Shown: one piece after another, positions 38,996-47,957 of the stretch
How positions within the stretch are numbered: the stretch's first letter is position 1
How the letters are laid out: the number at the start of each line of letters is the position of its first letter
From: an uncultured Pseudomonadales bacterium
GTDB lineage: Bacteria; Pseudomonadota; Gammaproteobacteria; Pseudomonadales; Azotimanducaceae
Assembly (NCBI GenBank): GCA_951813515.1
Contig: OX638346.1
Location: forward strand, 2,163,617 to 2,227,616
Direction: 5' to 3'
Length of the DNA: 64,000 nt
Position numbers and translations under genes: made by a program
Notes under the pieces: generated by a model
Told to the model about the DNA's origin: nothing
Databases searched by the model: none
Seen by the model: only the letters and a program-made list of their open reading frames with translations

Positions 38996-39664
38996 CTACC
39001 GCTTCCGCCCTCCGGGCGATGAGACCGCCACGACCGTACCAGCGTAGGCCCTCCGACCGGCAGGCCGCCTGGGCGAGTTGGACGACGACCCGGTAGACCA
39101 CAGCCGGCCGCCGCCTGGATCGGCGTCAGCGCCGTCAACGACAACAACACGTCGTCCGCCCTTGGTGGTCGACGCCTTCAGCACGATCTTCGAACCCCGG
39201 TCCGCGTACGAGGGCGAGAACTTGATCGCTTCCTCGCGCCTGAGCCCGAACGCCTCCTCCAGGCGCAGCGCCATCCTGACGTGCCCGTCCTGCACCAGCG
39301 CCAGCTTCTCCGGCGGCAGGCCGCGCCCCCTGTCCTCGTTCGTGACATGCCGCCGGTCCCCGATGCCGTAGCTCGCGTTGTCCGGCCGGACCAGGTTCGG
39401 CTTGCCGATCGCGTTCGCCCACCAGCGCAGGTGCGCCATCCGGTTCTTGATCGTGCCGACGGAGAGACCGCCATCCTTCCAGTCGCGCACCAGCGCCTCG
39501 ACGTGCTTGCCCTTCAGCCCCGTCGCCCGCAGGCGGCGGAAGCCGAGATCGTGCAGGGTGTTCGCCATCTGGGCGAGCGCGAAGGAGCGCCCCGTGCGCG
39601 TGCCGAACGATCCGTGTCTGGCGTCGTCCTGCAGGCGCTTCAGGTCGTGGTTCAACTGTCGCAT
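38996..39664 (-). pseudogene. Truncated tyrosine-recombinase (phage integrase) gene
   Basis: The open frame gives 222 residues. Residues 1-110 form an integrase core-binding domain, with LKGKHVEALVRDWKDGGLSV, IKNRMAHLRWWANAIGKPNLV and DNASYGIGDRRHVTNEDRGRG. The catalytic domain begins, with the first catalytic arginine context GLRREEAIKFSP and VLKASTTKGGRR. Past about residue 160 the sequence becomes GC-rich and no longer resembles an integrase, and the second Arg, His and Tyr motifs are not found. It therefore reads as a gene broken or truncated within the catalytic domain. Confidence 0.75.
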
Positions 39665-40309
39665 CCGGCCAACGTAGCAGCGTGGACGCTACGGTCAACG
39701 ACCCCGTATTCAGCACGGCGCTATGTTTTTCTCACGCCGTTTCAACAGGTTGCGGGCGGTCTGGACGCCGCCGGACGGCCAACGGCACGAGGCGCGCCGC
39801 CGTGTTCGGGAAGATCGCGGGAGTCTCCGCCCGCGGCCGCCGGGCGGCGGCCGGGGAGGGTGGTACCGGTGAGTTTTGATGGGCCATCCGGCGCCTTCCA
39901 CAGGTCGTCGGAGCGCAGTTTCAACTGCGGGTAGCCCTCGATGCATTTCTTGCGGTTGCCGTCCAATGCGGCGGCTGCGGCTTGCCTTCCGGCAGCGGCC
40001 GCGAGCCTCTTCGGCGCGACTCTCGTTCGCGACACGCAGATCGCAAGGACCGCTTCAGTCCGGCGATCCGCAAATGGCAGGGGTGGACTGGACCCCAGCC
40101 GTCGCGATCTTCGCGCCACGACAGTCCGGCTTGAACGCCCGGCTGTTGCCAGGTCGATCCGCGAGGTATCGGAATGGTTCGCGGAGACCGTCTGCCATCT
40201 CGGGTGCGCCCCCATCGCCGCTGAAATCAGCGACATGGCGCACGGTGCCTTGGTGCGGTGCATCTCCCCGCCCGCTGCGCTATTCTCGTAGCGTGGCACG
40301 TCGGACGCG

Positions 40310-40600
40310 GTGTCCCGCGCCCGGGCCGGGTTTCCCCGACAGACGCCGGATTGCTCCAGCGCGCCCGGCTTCCCGGACTACCGGGTTTCCCCAGCAAATG
40401 CCGTATCGCTACGGCAACGCCGAATTGCTTCGACGCGCCCAGGTTGCCCTGGACTTCCGGGTGCCCCCGGCAATGCCGTCACAGACGGCTCCAACATGGG
40501 AGTCACAGGACACCCATCATCAGCGCATCACCACCGCCGCGTCTTTAGCAGCCCTTGCCGCCAAAGGGTCCGCGCCGGGTTTCGCGCCCCGTCACTACCG
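40310..40600 (+). repeat. Imperfect GC-rich repeats
   Basis: Blocks opening CGCGCCC and containing CCGGGTTTCCCC and a CAATGCCG-like end recur near 40315, 40357, 40434 and 40573. Spacing is irregular (about 42 to 140 bp) and similarity is partial. It is not a CRISPR array. Confidence 0.4.
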
Positions 40601-40849
40601 GATTTCCGCCACGCGTTGCGCACACGCCGCGTCGCGCCCGCGACCTTGCTCGACACTGGCGGGTAGTGACGGGGCGCACCTGCTATTGGCGACCCGTTTC
40701 CAGGGCCGGAAGCCCGCCTTCCTGCGACGTGCACGCATCGGATGAGCTCCGCAACCCATGACTCGGGGTGGAAGGTGGTGGCTGACCTTTCCCTTCTACC
40801 GGACTTCCACCGGCTGCACTGGCACCAGTTGGCCTGGCGCTCCTCCGCT

Positions 40850-40940
40850 CGCGCTCCGACCCCGCTGGCGCGAGGTGACCGCCCTGCGCTGGCCGATGAC
40901 GCAGCGATGGGCGGACTGCATCGTGGTTCGGGCGGGATAG
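40850..40940 (+). pseudogene. Probable remnant of a P4-type integrase 3' end
   Basis: The frame reads PRWREVTALRWPMTQRWADCIV then a stop at 40938-40940. The last third matches the end of the frameshifted integrase at 46.0 kb (VMQRWADCIGG). Hand alignment over 34 bases gives 27 identities. Upstream sequence in the same frame is not recognisable. Confidence 0.4.
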
Positions 40941-41135
40941 GGAGTACCGAGAGCCGGTGCGGAAGGGATCCGAGCTGGCACACGACCGCTCCGCCACCCT
41001 ATGGCCACCGATCTGTCCGACGGAACGGGACCTGTTTCGCGGGGATGAGTCGGGGCCGGCCACCGACGCTGGAAGCTGGTCTCGTATGTCGTACTTCTCT
41101 ATGCTGATCCCAGCTCAAGTTGCGAGGATTGGCAC

Positions 41136-42161
41136 ATGAATTCATGGTCGCATTTGAAAAAACGGCTTCTTCGCTGGATCGGGTGGACACGCCGGGCGCT
41201 CTTGGTTGCGACGATAGCGGTGCCGATCGTCGCAACGGCTCAGGGCCGGCAGCTGCAGTTCGCGTCGACGGCGTGGTCGCCGTTCACGAACCCGACGGGA
41301 CAGCCGAGGTTCGCCCTCGATCTGGTCGAAGAGGCCCTCAGGCGCGCGGGAACCACCGTCGCGACCGTCATGGTGGGAGAGGAAAAGCTGACGCCGTCGC
41401 TGCTCAGCGGCGAGTTCGATGGCAGCGCCGCCATCTGGAAGGACGCCGAGCGGGAAAGCGTGCTCCTCTACTCGAAAGCGTATCTCCAGAACCGGTTGAT
41501 CCTCGTGGGAAGGGCGGGCAGCGACGTCTCCGCGAATTCGCTCTCGGATCTTTCCGGCAAGCGACTTGCCCTTGTTGCCGGTTACTCGTATGGCGAAGCG
41601 CTCGACACGACGGACGGGCCGATCATGGTCGCCTCCGCGAGCGAAGAGGACAGCGTCCGCAAACTGCTCGACGGCAAGGCGGACTATACGCTGATGGATG
41701 AACTGGTCATCCAGTATCTCCTGCGGTACCACGACGAAGCCCGCACGCGGCTCGCGTTCGGTGCGATGCCGCTGCTGGTGCGCTCGCTCCATCTCGCCAT
41801 CCGCCGGTCGCTTCCGGAAGCGGAGTCGATCATCGCGGGGTTCAATGCCGAGATAATCCTCATGATGGTCGACCGCAGCTACCATCGCCTGCTCCACCTC
41901 GACTGGATCAGCGTCGACGTGGACGGCGACGGTCTCAGCGAGTACCTGCACCACAAGGATGGAGCTGGGTACCGCCCACCGCAGCGCTCCTACCAGCTAT
42001 TCGCGGCAGAAAAGCGGGCTTCGGAACATCGTCCGACGCGGCGCTTCTACTTAGGCGACGACATCTACGAGGGCTGGTCCAACGTGCCCGACCGGTACAA
42101 GTCGTCCTCCGAGCCGGACAGACGCGCAGAGGGTCTCAGGATCTTCGCTTTCAGGTTCTAG
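41136..42161 (+). CDS. Family 3 extracellular solute-binding protein
   Basis: 341 residues. A basic N-terminus and hydrophobic helix at about 20-36 (ALLVATIAVPIVATAQG) form a signal peptide. FASTAWSPFTNP, DLVEEALRRAGTTVATVMVG and LSDLSGKRLALVAGYSYG fit the SBP_bac_3 fold, used in amino-acid ABC transport and in sensing. No permease or ATPase gene is adjacent. Similar orphan proteins occur as stand-alone periplasmic sensors. It lies convergent with the M16 peptidase gene. Confidence 0.85.
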   Translation: MNSWSHLKKRLLRWIGWTRRALLVATIAVPIVATAQGRQLQFASTAWSPFTNPTGQPRFALDLVEEALRRAGTTVATVMVGEEKLTPSLLSGEFDGSAAIWKDAERESVLLYSKAYLQNRLILVGRAGSDVSANSLSDLSGKRLALVAGYSYGEALDTTDGPIMVASASEEDSVRKLLDGKADYTLMDELVIQYLLRYHDEARTRLAFGAMPLLVRSLHLAIRRSLPEAESIIAGFNAEIILMMVDRSYHRLLHLDWISVDVDGDGLSEYLHHKDGAGYRPPQRSYQLFAAEKRASEHRPTRRFYLGDDIYEGWSNVPDRYKSSSEPDRRAEGLRIFAFRF

Positions 42162-42175
42162 CCGGAGCGCCGCGG

Positions 42176-44932
42176 CTATGGCCCAACAGCCGCGCCGAAG
42201 TCGCCGGCGCGGAACACCGACATGTTCTCGGGGTGGATGTGGCGCCGCATCGCCCCCAGGAGGTCGTCGGCCGAGAGGTTCTCGATGGCGGTTTCCAGTT
42301 GCGCCGCGAACGCCATCGTGCGGTCGTTGGACAGGTTGAAGTTGAGCATCGACGCAAGGGCTTCGTCGCTCGACCACTCGCTCCGGGTACCGTGCAGGTA
42401 AGCCTGCCGGACCGCGTCCACCTCTTCGGCGGCGAAGCCCCAGGTCAGCGCCCGGTCGATTTCCTCCCGGAACGCCGACACGACCCGATCAGCGTTTTCC
42501 GGCGCGAAGATCGCGTAGCCGAAGAAGGTGGCGAGCTCGTCGATCGGGTCGGCGTCGAATTGCGAACCGACCGCGTACGACATCCCCTCCTGTTGGCGGA
42601 TCCGGTCGCCGAGTCGGGAATTCAGGATTCGCGTGGCGAGCTGCAGAGCCGGGTAGTCCGCGTGGTCGTCGCGCATGCGAATCTTGAGGTATGCGACCAT
42701 GGCGGCGTTCGCCTTGTCGGGCATCTCGAGATCGACAGCAACGGCGGGGACGTCCGCGTACGGCCGGTGGATGCGCGTGTAGGGTATTTGGGCGCGCCAT
42801 GTGCCCAGGGTTTCTACAAGGACCGGGACGATTACGTCGGGGTCGAAGTCGCCGACGATGGCCACCGTCGCGCCTTCCGCCCCGTAGAACGACGCCCAGA
42901 AATCCCGCGCCTCTTCGACCGTCACGGCCGTGCCACGTGCGATCAACTCGTCGAAGGTTGGCGTGTAGAACACGTGGGCCTCGTCGTAGGCGCTGTTGAA
43001 GTGGCGCGCAAAGGCGATCTCCGCCCGCTCCATGACATCAGATCGGCGTGTTTCGATGGTGGCGAGGACATTCTCCCGCAACAGTTCGAATTCCGCGGGG
43101 TCGAAGGCCGGCTGGCGCAGCGATTCCACCAGAAGTCGCAGGACTTCGGACAGGTTCCCGCGCACCGTGGTCGCCGAGGCGTCGATGGCGGTCGTGCCAC
43201 TGTTCAGGTTGGCTTCGGCCTTGAGGCGGGCCAACTCGTCGCTGATTTCCTGGTGCGATAGTCGCGTCGTGCCGCGCGTCAGCATGATCCCGGCGAACTC
43301 GCCCGCCATGCTCCGACCCATTAAGGCGTCCTCCGTGCCGTATCGAAGCGAGAGGCTCACGCTTACCGCGTTGCCACGGCTCTCCTTCGGCAGGACGGCC
43401 ACTCTGACGCCGTTGTCGAGGGTGAGCACGATGGTGCGGCTGTCGATATTCGCGGGCGTGGGTTCGAAGGCTTCGCCCCGCGACACCGCCCTGCCGCCCG
43501 AGTACGTCGAGACGAGCGCGGCGAGATCCGGCGACGGCGGGATTTCGACCCTGGGGGGCACTTCGTCGGTCGGATGGAAGTACCCGACCGTGCGATTCGA
43601 CGACTGCAAGTAGGCTTTGGCGACCACCAGAACGTCGGCGGGCGCGACTTCGGCCACGCGGTCCCGGTGCAGTAACATGAGCCGCCAGTCCCCGAGCGCC
43701 GCCCATTCGCCCAAGTACCGCGCGACCACCACCGGGTCGTTGAACGCGCGCTCGAAGTCCGCCGCCAATTCCCTCTTGGCGCGATCCACCTCTTCGGCTG
43801 TCGGGGGCGAATCGGCGAGGCCCTGCATGGTTGCCAGCATGGCTTGGACGGCTTCGCCCAGATCGTCTTCCCGGCGCGATTCCGCGGTAACGAGCAGCAC
43901 GCCCGGTTCCTTCAGCCGGTATGTGGAGACCGAGGTGTCGGCGGCGAGGCCGGTTTCGACCAGCCGCTGGTACAGGCGTCCTGTGGGCTGAGTCCCGAGC
44001 ACGTGCGACAGCACATCGATCGCCGCCGCGTGTTCGTGGTAGCCGTTGGGGACGTGATAGGCGGCGATCGCGTACTGGACGTGGCCCACCCTGCGTAACG
44101 TCACGGTGCGCTCTCCGTCCTGGGTGGGTTCGGCGGTATAGGTATCGAATAGCCCGCTCGCGCCGCGATCCGGGAGCGGGATCGTCCCGAACGTCTCTTC
44201 GACGATCGCCACGGCCTGCTCGGGATCGAAGCGGCCGCTGACGACGAGCACCGCGTTGTCCGGCTGGTAGTGCTTGCGGTAGAACGCTTGGAGGCGTTCG
44301 ACGGGTATGTTCTCGATGTCGGCACGGGCGCCGATGGTCGAGTTGCCGTAGTTGTGCCACAGGAAGGACGTGGCCAAGACACGGTCCGTGAGAATCGCCA
44401 ACGGGTTGTTCTCGTAGTGCTCCCACTCGTTGCGGACCACGGTCACTTCGGAGTCGAGATCCTCTGCGGAGATGTAGGAATTGACCATGCGGTCCGCTTC
44501 GAGAGCGAGCATCGCGGCGAGGTTGCCTTCGTCGGACGGGAAAGTCTCGTAGTAGCTGGTGTGGTCGAACGTCGTCGTCGCGTTGTAGGACGCGCCGCGA
44601 ACGTAGAGTTCGTTGAGGATGTCGGGATGGTTCGGCGTGCCCTTGAACAGCAGGTGCTCGAGCAGGTGCGCCATGCCGGTTTCGCCGTAGCCTTCGTGCC
44701 GCGAACCCACGAGGTAGGTGACGTTCACGGTGACTTGGCGCGCGCCCTGGTCGGGAAGGAACAGGAACCGGAGGCCGTTGTCGAGTCGGTACTCCGTGAT
44801 GCCTTCCACAGTTGCGGCCGCCGCCGGTCGGCTGCGCGCATCGTTCGCCTCCGCCGCCATGGCGGCGAACGCGAACGGAAGGGCGAGCGCAGCGAAGAGG
44901 AGGAAGGGTTTCTGACCGCGTCTTCGTCGCAT
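42176..44932 (-). CDS. M16 family zinc metallopeptidase, two-domain, exported
   Basis: 918 residues. A signal peptide (MRRRRGQKPFLLFAALALPF...) is cleaved near residue 25. The inverted zinc motif HLLEH is at 89-93 in GETGMAHLLEHLLFKGTPNHP, and EADRM about 80 residues later likely supplies the third ligand. The second half has the inactive M16 copy with LSLRYGTEDALMGRSM. Such pitrilysin/insulinase-type enzymes degrade peptides in the periplasm. ATG 44932 is chosen because it begins the signal peptide; an ATG at 45001 is further upstream. It is convergent with the solute-binding gene. Confidence 0.93.
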   Translation of the reverse strand: MRRRRGQKPFLLFAALALPFAFAAMAAEANDARSRPAAAATVEGITEYRLDNGLRFLFLPDQGARQVTVNVTYLVGSRHEGYGETGMAHLLEHLLFKGTPNHPDILNELYVRGASYNATTTFDHTSYYETFPSDEGNLAAMLALEADRMVNSYISAEDLDSEVTVVRNEWEHYENNPLAILTDRVLATSFLWHNYGNSTIGARADIENIPVERLQAFYRKHYQPDNAVLVVSGRFDPEQAVAIVEETFGTIPLPDRGASGLFDTYTAEPTQDGERTVTLRRVGHVQYAIAAYHVPNGYHEHAAAIDVLSHVLGTQPTGRLYQRLVETGLAADTSVSTYRLKEPGVLLVTAESRREDDLGEAVQAMLATMQGLADSPPTAEEVDRAKRELAADFERAFNDPVVVARYLGEWAALGDWRLMLLHRDRVAEVAPADVLVVAKAYLQSSNRTVGYFHPTDEVPPRVEIPPSPDLAALVSTYSGGRAVSRGEAFEPTPANIDSRTIVLTLDNGVRVAVLPKESRGNAVSVSLSLRYGTEDALMGRSMAGEFAGIMLTRGTTRLSHQEISDELARLKAEANLNSGTTAIDASATTVRGNLSEVLRLLVESLRQPAFDPAEFELLRENVLATIETRRSDVMERAEIAFARHFNSAYDEAHVFYTPTFDELIARGTAVTVEEARDFWASFYGAEGATVAIVGDFDPDVIVPVLVETLGTWRAQIPYTRIHRPYADVPAVAVDLEMPDKANAAMVAYLKIRMRDDHADYPALQLATRILNSRLGDRIRQQEGMSYAVGSQFDADPIDELATFFGYAIFAPENADRVVSAFREEIDRALTWGFAAEEVDAVRQAYLHGTRSEWSSDEALASMLNFNLSNDRTMAFAAQLETAIENLSADDLLGAMRRHIHPENMSVFRAGDFGAAVGP

Positions 44933-45149
44933 GCACGAAGGGAAGATCCGCGCAGGGCAATCAGCGGCTACGAGAGGGCGCATGGAACATGGAACGACCA
45001 ACAGGGGTTTCCGTAGGGCATTGATTCAATGGAGATTATACCCCATACCGCCTTAGTTGATTCCACATCTCGACACCTAAGATTCCGGAGACTCCGGGAC
45101 TCTCTCGCGTTCCCTCCAGCCTCACGGTCAGTAACCGTTCGGTCGTCCC

Positions 45150-46027
45150 GTGGGATTGGCGGCTCAGGCGGCGGATATTGGCGCACCAAGCGCCGATTTC
45201 CGGGGGCTGGCGGGAACCGCATGGCACTCCTATCCGCGCGGTCACGGCCTGACCGAACGATTACCACGGTCATCGTGGTCCGACTGTATCGCCCAACTCG
45301 CGCCTCAGCTCGTCCGCATCCAGAGGGCTGATCGTTCCGGTACGGGCTTCATCTTCTACGGCACCGACGGCGGCGCCCGCTTCATCGCCACCGCCGGCCA
45401 CGTGATCGAATCCTCCCTTAGCGACCACAGGCCCTTTTTCGCGGCCCATGGCGCCACCCTCTTGCGCTACGGCATGCCCGGCGGCAAGGATGCCTTGCGC
45501 ATCAGCTTCAGCGAACGGCCCGACAAACCATTCCTTCCAGCCTGTCCGCAGCCGTCGACGTTTCCGAATTCCAGGCCATCGAAGGCATCCTGTTCAAACT
45601 GCGCGCCGCGGAACGCGAACTGACCCTTGACAAGTGTCCCCGCTGCGAGGGGCCTATCGTCGAAGCCAGGACCGGCGCGCTCCCGCCATTGCGCTGCAAG
45701 GCTGGCTGCGGCGACGTCATCCGTCTCCTCGACCAGGATGTCGTCGACGGCTTCCCCGGAGGCGCGACGCGCCTCGCCGAACTTCTTCATCAAGCCCGCA
45801 ACAAGCGGGCCTCTAGCTCCCTACACCACACTCGCGCGACCGTCAACTACGAGGACGCCAGCAGAGATCCCGCCGCGTCTCGCCCCACAACTGACTTGAT
45901 CGACCACGCAGGCGAACCACTCGGGTGCGTACGCGCTGGGCTTGCCTCAAGCCCAGGGGTTGGCGATCCCATCCCTGGTCTGACGACTACCGCTATCCTC
46001 CGATGCAGTCGGCCCACCGCTGCATGA
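45150..46027 (+). pseudogene. Frameshifted trypsin-like serine protease with C-terminal zinc ribbon
   Basis: The first frame gives LVRIQRADRSGTGFIFYG and ARFIATAGHVIES, whose histidine is the catalytic His of a trypsin-like (S1-type) protease, up to about 45520. A second frame then resumes with VDVSEFQAIEGILFKLRAAE and a zinc ribbon, CPRCEGPI...CKAGCGD, around 45640-45720. The two parts are in different frames with no plausible gap, so a single small indel near 45510-45540 breaks the gene. Asp and Ser catalytic sites are not seen in the open portion. The tail overlaps, in antisense, the end of the neighbouring integrase pseudogene. Confidence 0.6.
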
Positions 46028-47050
46028 CCGGACGCCGCTTTTCCAGCAGATCGTCCCGGGCATAGGCGGCCACCGTCGCCGAGCCCTCGACGTGCGCCAG
46101 CGCGAATTCGGAAAGCAGCTCGTCCACGTCGTGGTGGCGCGCCCAGTCCTTGAAGCTCGACCGGAAGCCGTGGCCCGAGGCCGCGATCCCGGCCTGGCGC
46201 AGCGCCTGCGTCATCACCTTGTCGCCGAGCAACGCACCGGGACGCGAGCCGGGGAACACCAGCGCGCCGCCCCTTTGGTCTGCACGCGCCTCGCTGAGCA
46301 CGTCCAGCGCCCGATCCGACAGCGGCACCCGGTGCGGCTTGCCCGTCTTCATCGACTCCGCCGGCTTCACCCACACCGCCGCCTCGAGGTCGAACTGCTC
46401 CCAGTTCGCCCGGCGCACCTCGATCTGCCGCGCCGCCGTCAGCGCCGTGAACCGGATCGCCCGCTTCGTCGAGGGCGCGCAGCGGGTGGCGTCGATCTTT
46501 ACCAGCGCCGCGCCCACCTCCGAGAAGTGCAGCGCGTCGTGGTGCTTCGCCCCGCCGCCCGTTTCGGCAGGCTGCGGCGCACCGCCTCCACGGGCGAGCC
46601 CTCCGACCGGTACTCGTTGATCCGCGCCCAGTCCAGCACCGCCGTGATCGCCGTGCCCGCCGTCTTCACCGTGGCGTACTTTCCGGCGAGCGCCATGGGG
46701 CGCAGCACCTCGTACACCGCTGCGGTGCCGATCCTGTCCACAGGCACGCCGCCGAGCTTCGGCAGCACGTACTTGTCCACCGCCATGCGCCAGTTGCGCG
46801 CCGGACTCTTCGTCCGCCACGTCTCGAGCTTCTCGGCGAAGCAGGTCTTCTCCGCCGTGTCGAAGGTCGGCACCCGGACGCGGCGGGGATCGCCGCCCGT
46901 GCGGGCGATGGCCCGGTTGTCCGCCGCCGCCCGGCGCGCATCCGCAAGCGAGACCAGCTCCGCGCTGCCGAGTCCGAGATCGACGCGGCGTCCGTGAATG
47001 GTCAGACGCTGCACCCACTGGCGCGTGCCGCGCGCCTTGACGCGCAGCAT
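45993..47050 (-). pseudogene. Frameshifted P4-type tyrosine integrase
   Basis: Two frames together make one integrase. The first (47050 down to about 46555) carries the DUF4102-type N-terminus, MLRVKARGTRQWVQRLTIHG, and the core-binding domain. The second (about 46560 down to 45993) carries the catalytic domain: RFTALTAARQIEVRRANWEQ with the first Arg, the segment HGFRSSFKDWARHH with His-x-x-Arg, and the C-terminal FALAHVEGSATVAAYAR with the final Tyr. The junction is a G-rich run near 46551-46562, consistent with a one-base indel. A stop lies upstream of 47050 in frame, and the extreme N-terminus is missing. Confidence 0.75.
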
Positions 47051-47300
47051 GAGGCCGTTGCCGTCGACGTAGCTGCCGGGACCGGCGGTTTCACCATAAA
47101 GATAATGTTTATCAACGAGTTAAATTACCACCCGGCACCTTGTGGGCTCTACTGAACATGCGACTAGTCGGTTACAGCCGCTTGTACGGCGCAGGCCCCT
47201 AGATCCTCATGCTCGGCGGCCCGCACGCGGACAAGTCCTGCGATCATCGCGGCCCTTGGCAATAAACACGGCAGGCGAAGCCGGGACGGACTTCATGGTT

Positions 47301-47681
47301 CTAACGCTTCGGAATGCCGTACAGATAGCGGGTATTGATCTCCGCTTCGTTGGCGTCAGGATCGATGATGAACAACGTCCGCCCCTGGCCCCGCTTGCCG
47401 ATTGGTCCGCGGGTGAAGAACTGCGGTCCCATCACTCTTCCGGCGACTTCGTCGAAGCTGTCTTCCGTGACCGTGAATGAGAAGTGCATCGGACCGCCGC
47501 CCCGGTGACGTCCCGAGTGACCCTTGACCTGCAGAACGATGTGGCTCCGCTCGCACTGCAGGTAGGCGCGTTGATCGTCGCGTTTCGCCACGGGAATGCC
47601 CAACAGGTTGTGATAGAAGTCGACCGCCTTGGCCAGGTCCTTTACGTCGAGAAAGATCTCCTCGATACCGATGACGCCCAT
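47301..47681 (-). CDS. VOC (glyoxalase/fosfomycin-resistance) superfamily protein
   Basis: 126 residues with one VOC fold: IFLDVKDLAKAVDFYHNLLGI, then QCERSHIVLQVKGHSG and, in the second module, PMHFSFTVTEDSFDEVA and FIIDPDANEAEINTRYLYG. The first metal ligand, usually a histidine before the first strand, is replaced by Glu/Ile here (GVIGIEEIFLDV). ATG 47681 is preferred; the longer frame upstream lacks VOC sequence. Ligand unknown. Confidence 0.8.
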   Translation of the reverse strand: MGVIGIEEIFLDVKDLAKAVDFYHNLLGIPVAKRDDQRAYLQCERSHIVLQVKGHSGRHRGGGPMHFSFTVTEDSFDEVAGRVMGPQFFTRGPIGKRGQGRTLFIIDPDANEAEINTRYLYGIPKR

Positions 47682-47819
47682 GAGATGTTCCGTTCGCTGC
47701 CAAGGCTCCAATCTTCTCAAGCCCGCAATCCAATCCGCAAACGCGTTCTGACGGACGGTCGGGGGAAATGCGGAAGGTGCTATGTTTGTTGCCTGGCAAC
47801 GCCGGCTGGGGATAGATCG

Positions 47820-47957
47820 ATGATCATGCGCAACACCTTGAGGGAGAAGCTGGTGGCCGGCAGCCCGACCGTCGGCACACATTTCCTGTTCGCGGATCCG
47901 GACATCCCGGAAATGATCGGCGATACGGGCCTGTTCGATCATCTCCTCGCGTTATAG
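47820..47957 (+). pseudogene. N-terminal stub of an HpcH/HpaI-type aldolase gene
   Basis: A 45-residue frame, TLREKLVAGSPTVGTHFLFA and DPDIPEMIGDTGLFD, closely resembles the first part of HpcH/HpaI aldolases. It ends after DHLLAL at TAG and the remaining 200 or so residues are absent. Its 3' end overlaps the dctM stop region on the opposite strand by 19 bases, marking a deletion or insertion junction. Confidence 0.65.

Larger units (their letters stand above)
39665..41135. other. Gene-poor region of the accessory island
   Basis: About 1.47 kb with no convincing intact gene on either strand. It holds loose GC-rich repeats at about 40310-40600 and a short stretch at 40850-40940 that resembles the 3' end of a P4-type integrase gene. 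The long frames here have biased composition typical of high-GC shadows. Confidence 0.5.

Noticed and set aside
39742..40299. A 185-codon minus-strand gene in the island
   Set aside because: Composition is low in hydrophobic core residues, no domain is recognised and the other strand has equally long frames.
40310..40600. CRISPR array
   Set aside because: Repeats are imperfect, spacings vary widely and there are no cas genes nearby.
47051..47240. tRNA gene as an integrase attachment site
   Set aside because: I could not find a cloverleaf, a T-loop motif GGTTCGAATCC or a CCA end near the integrase start.
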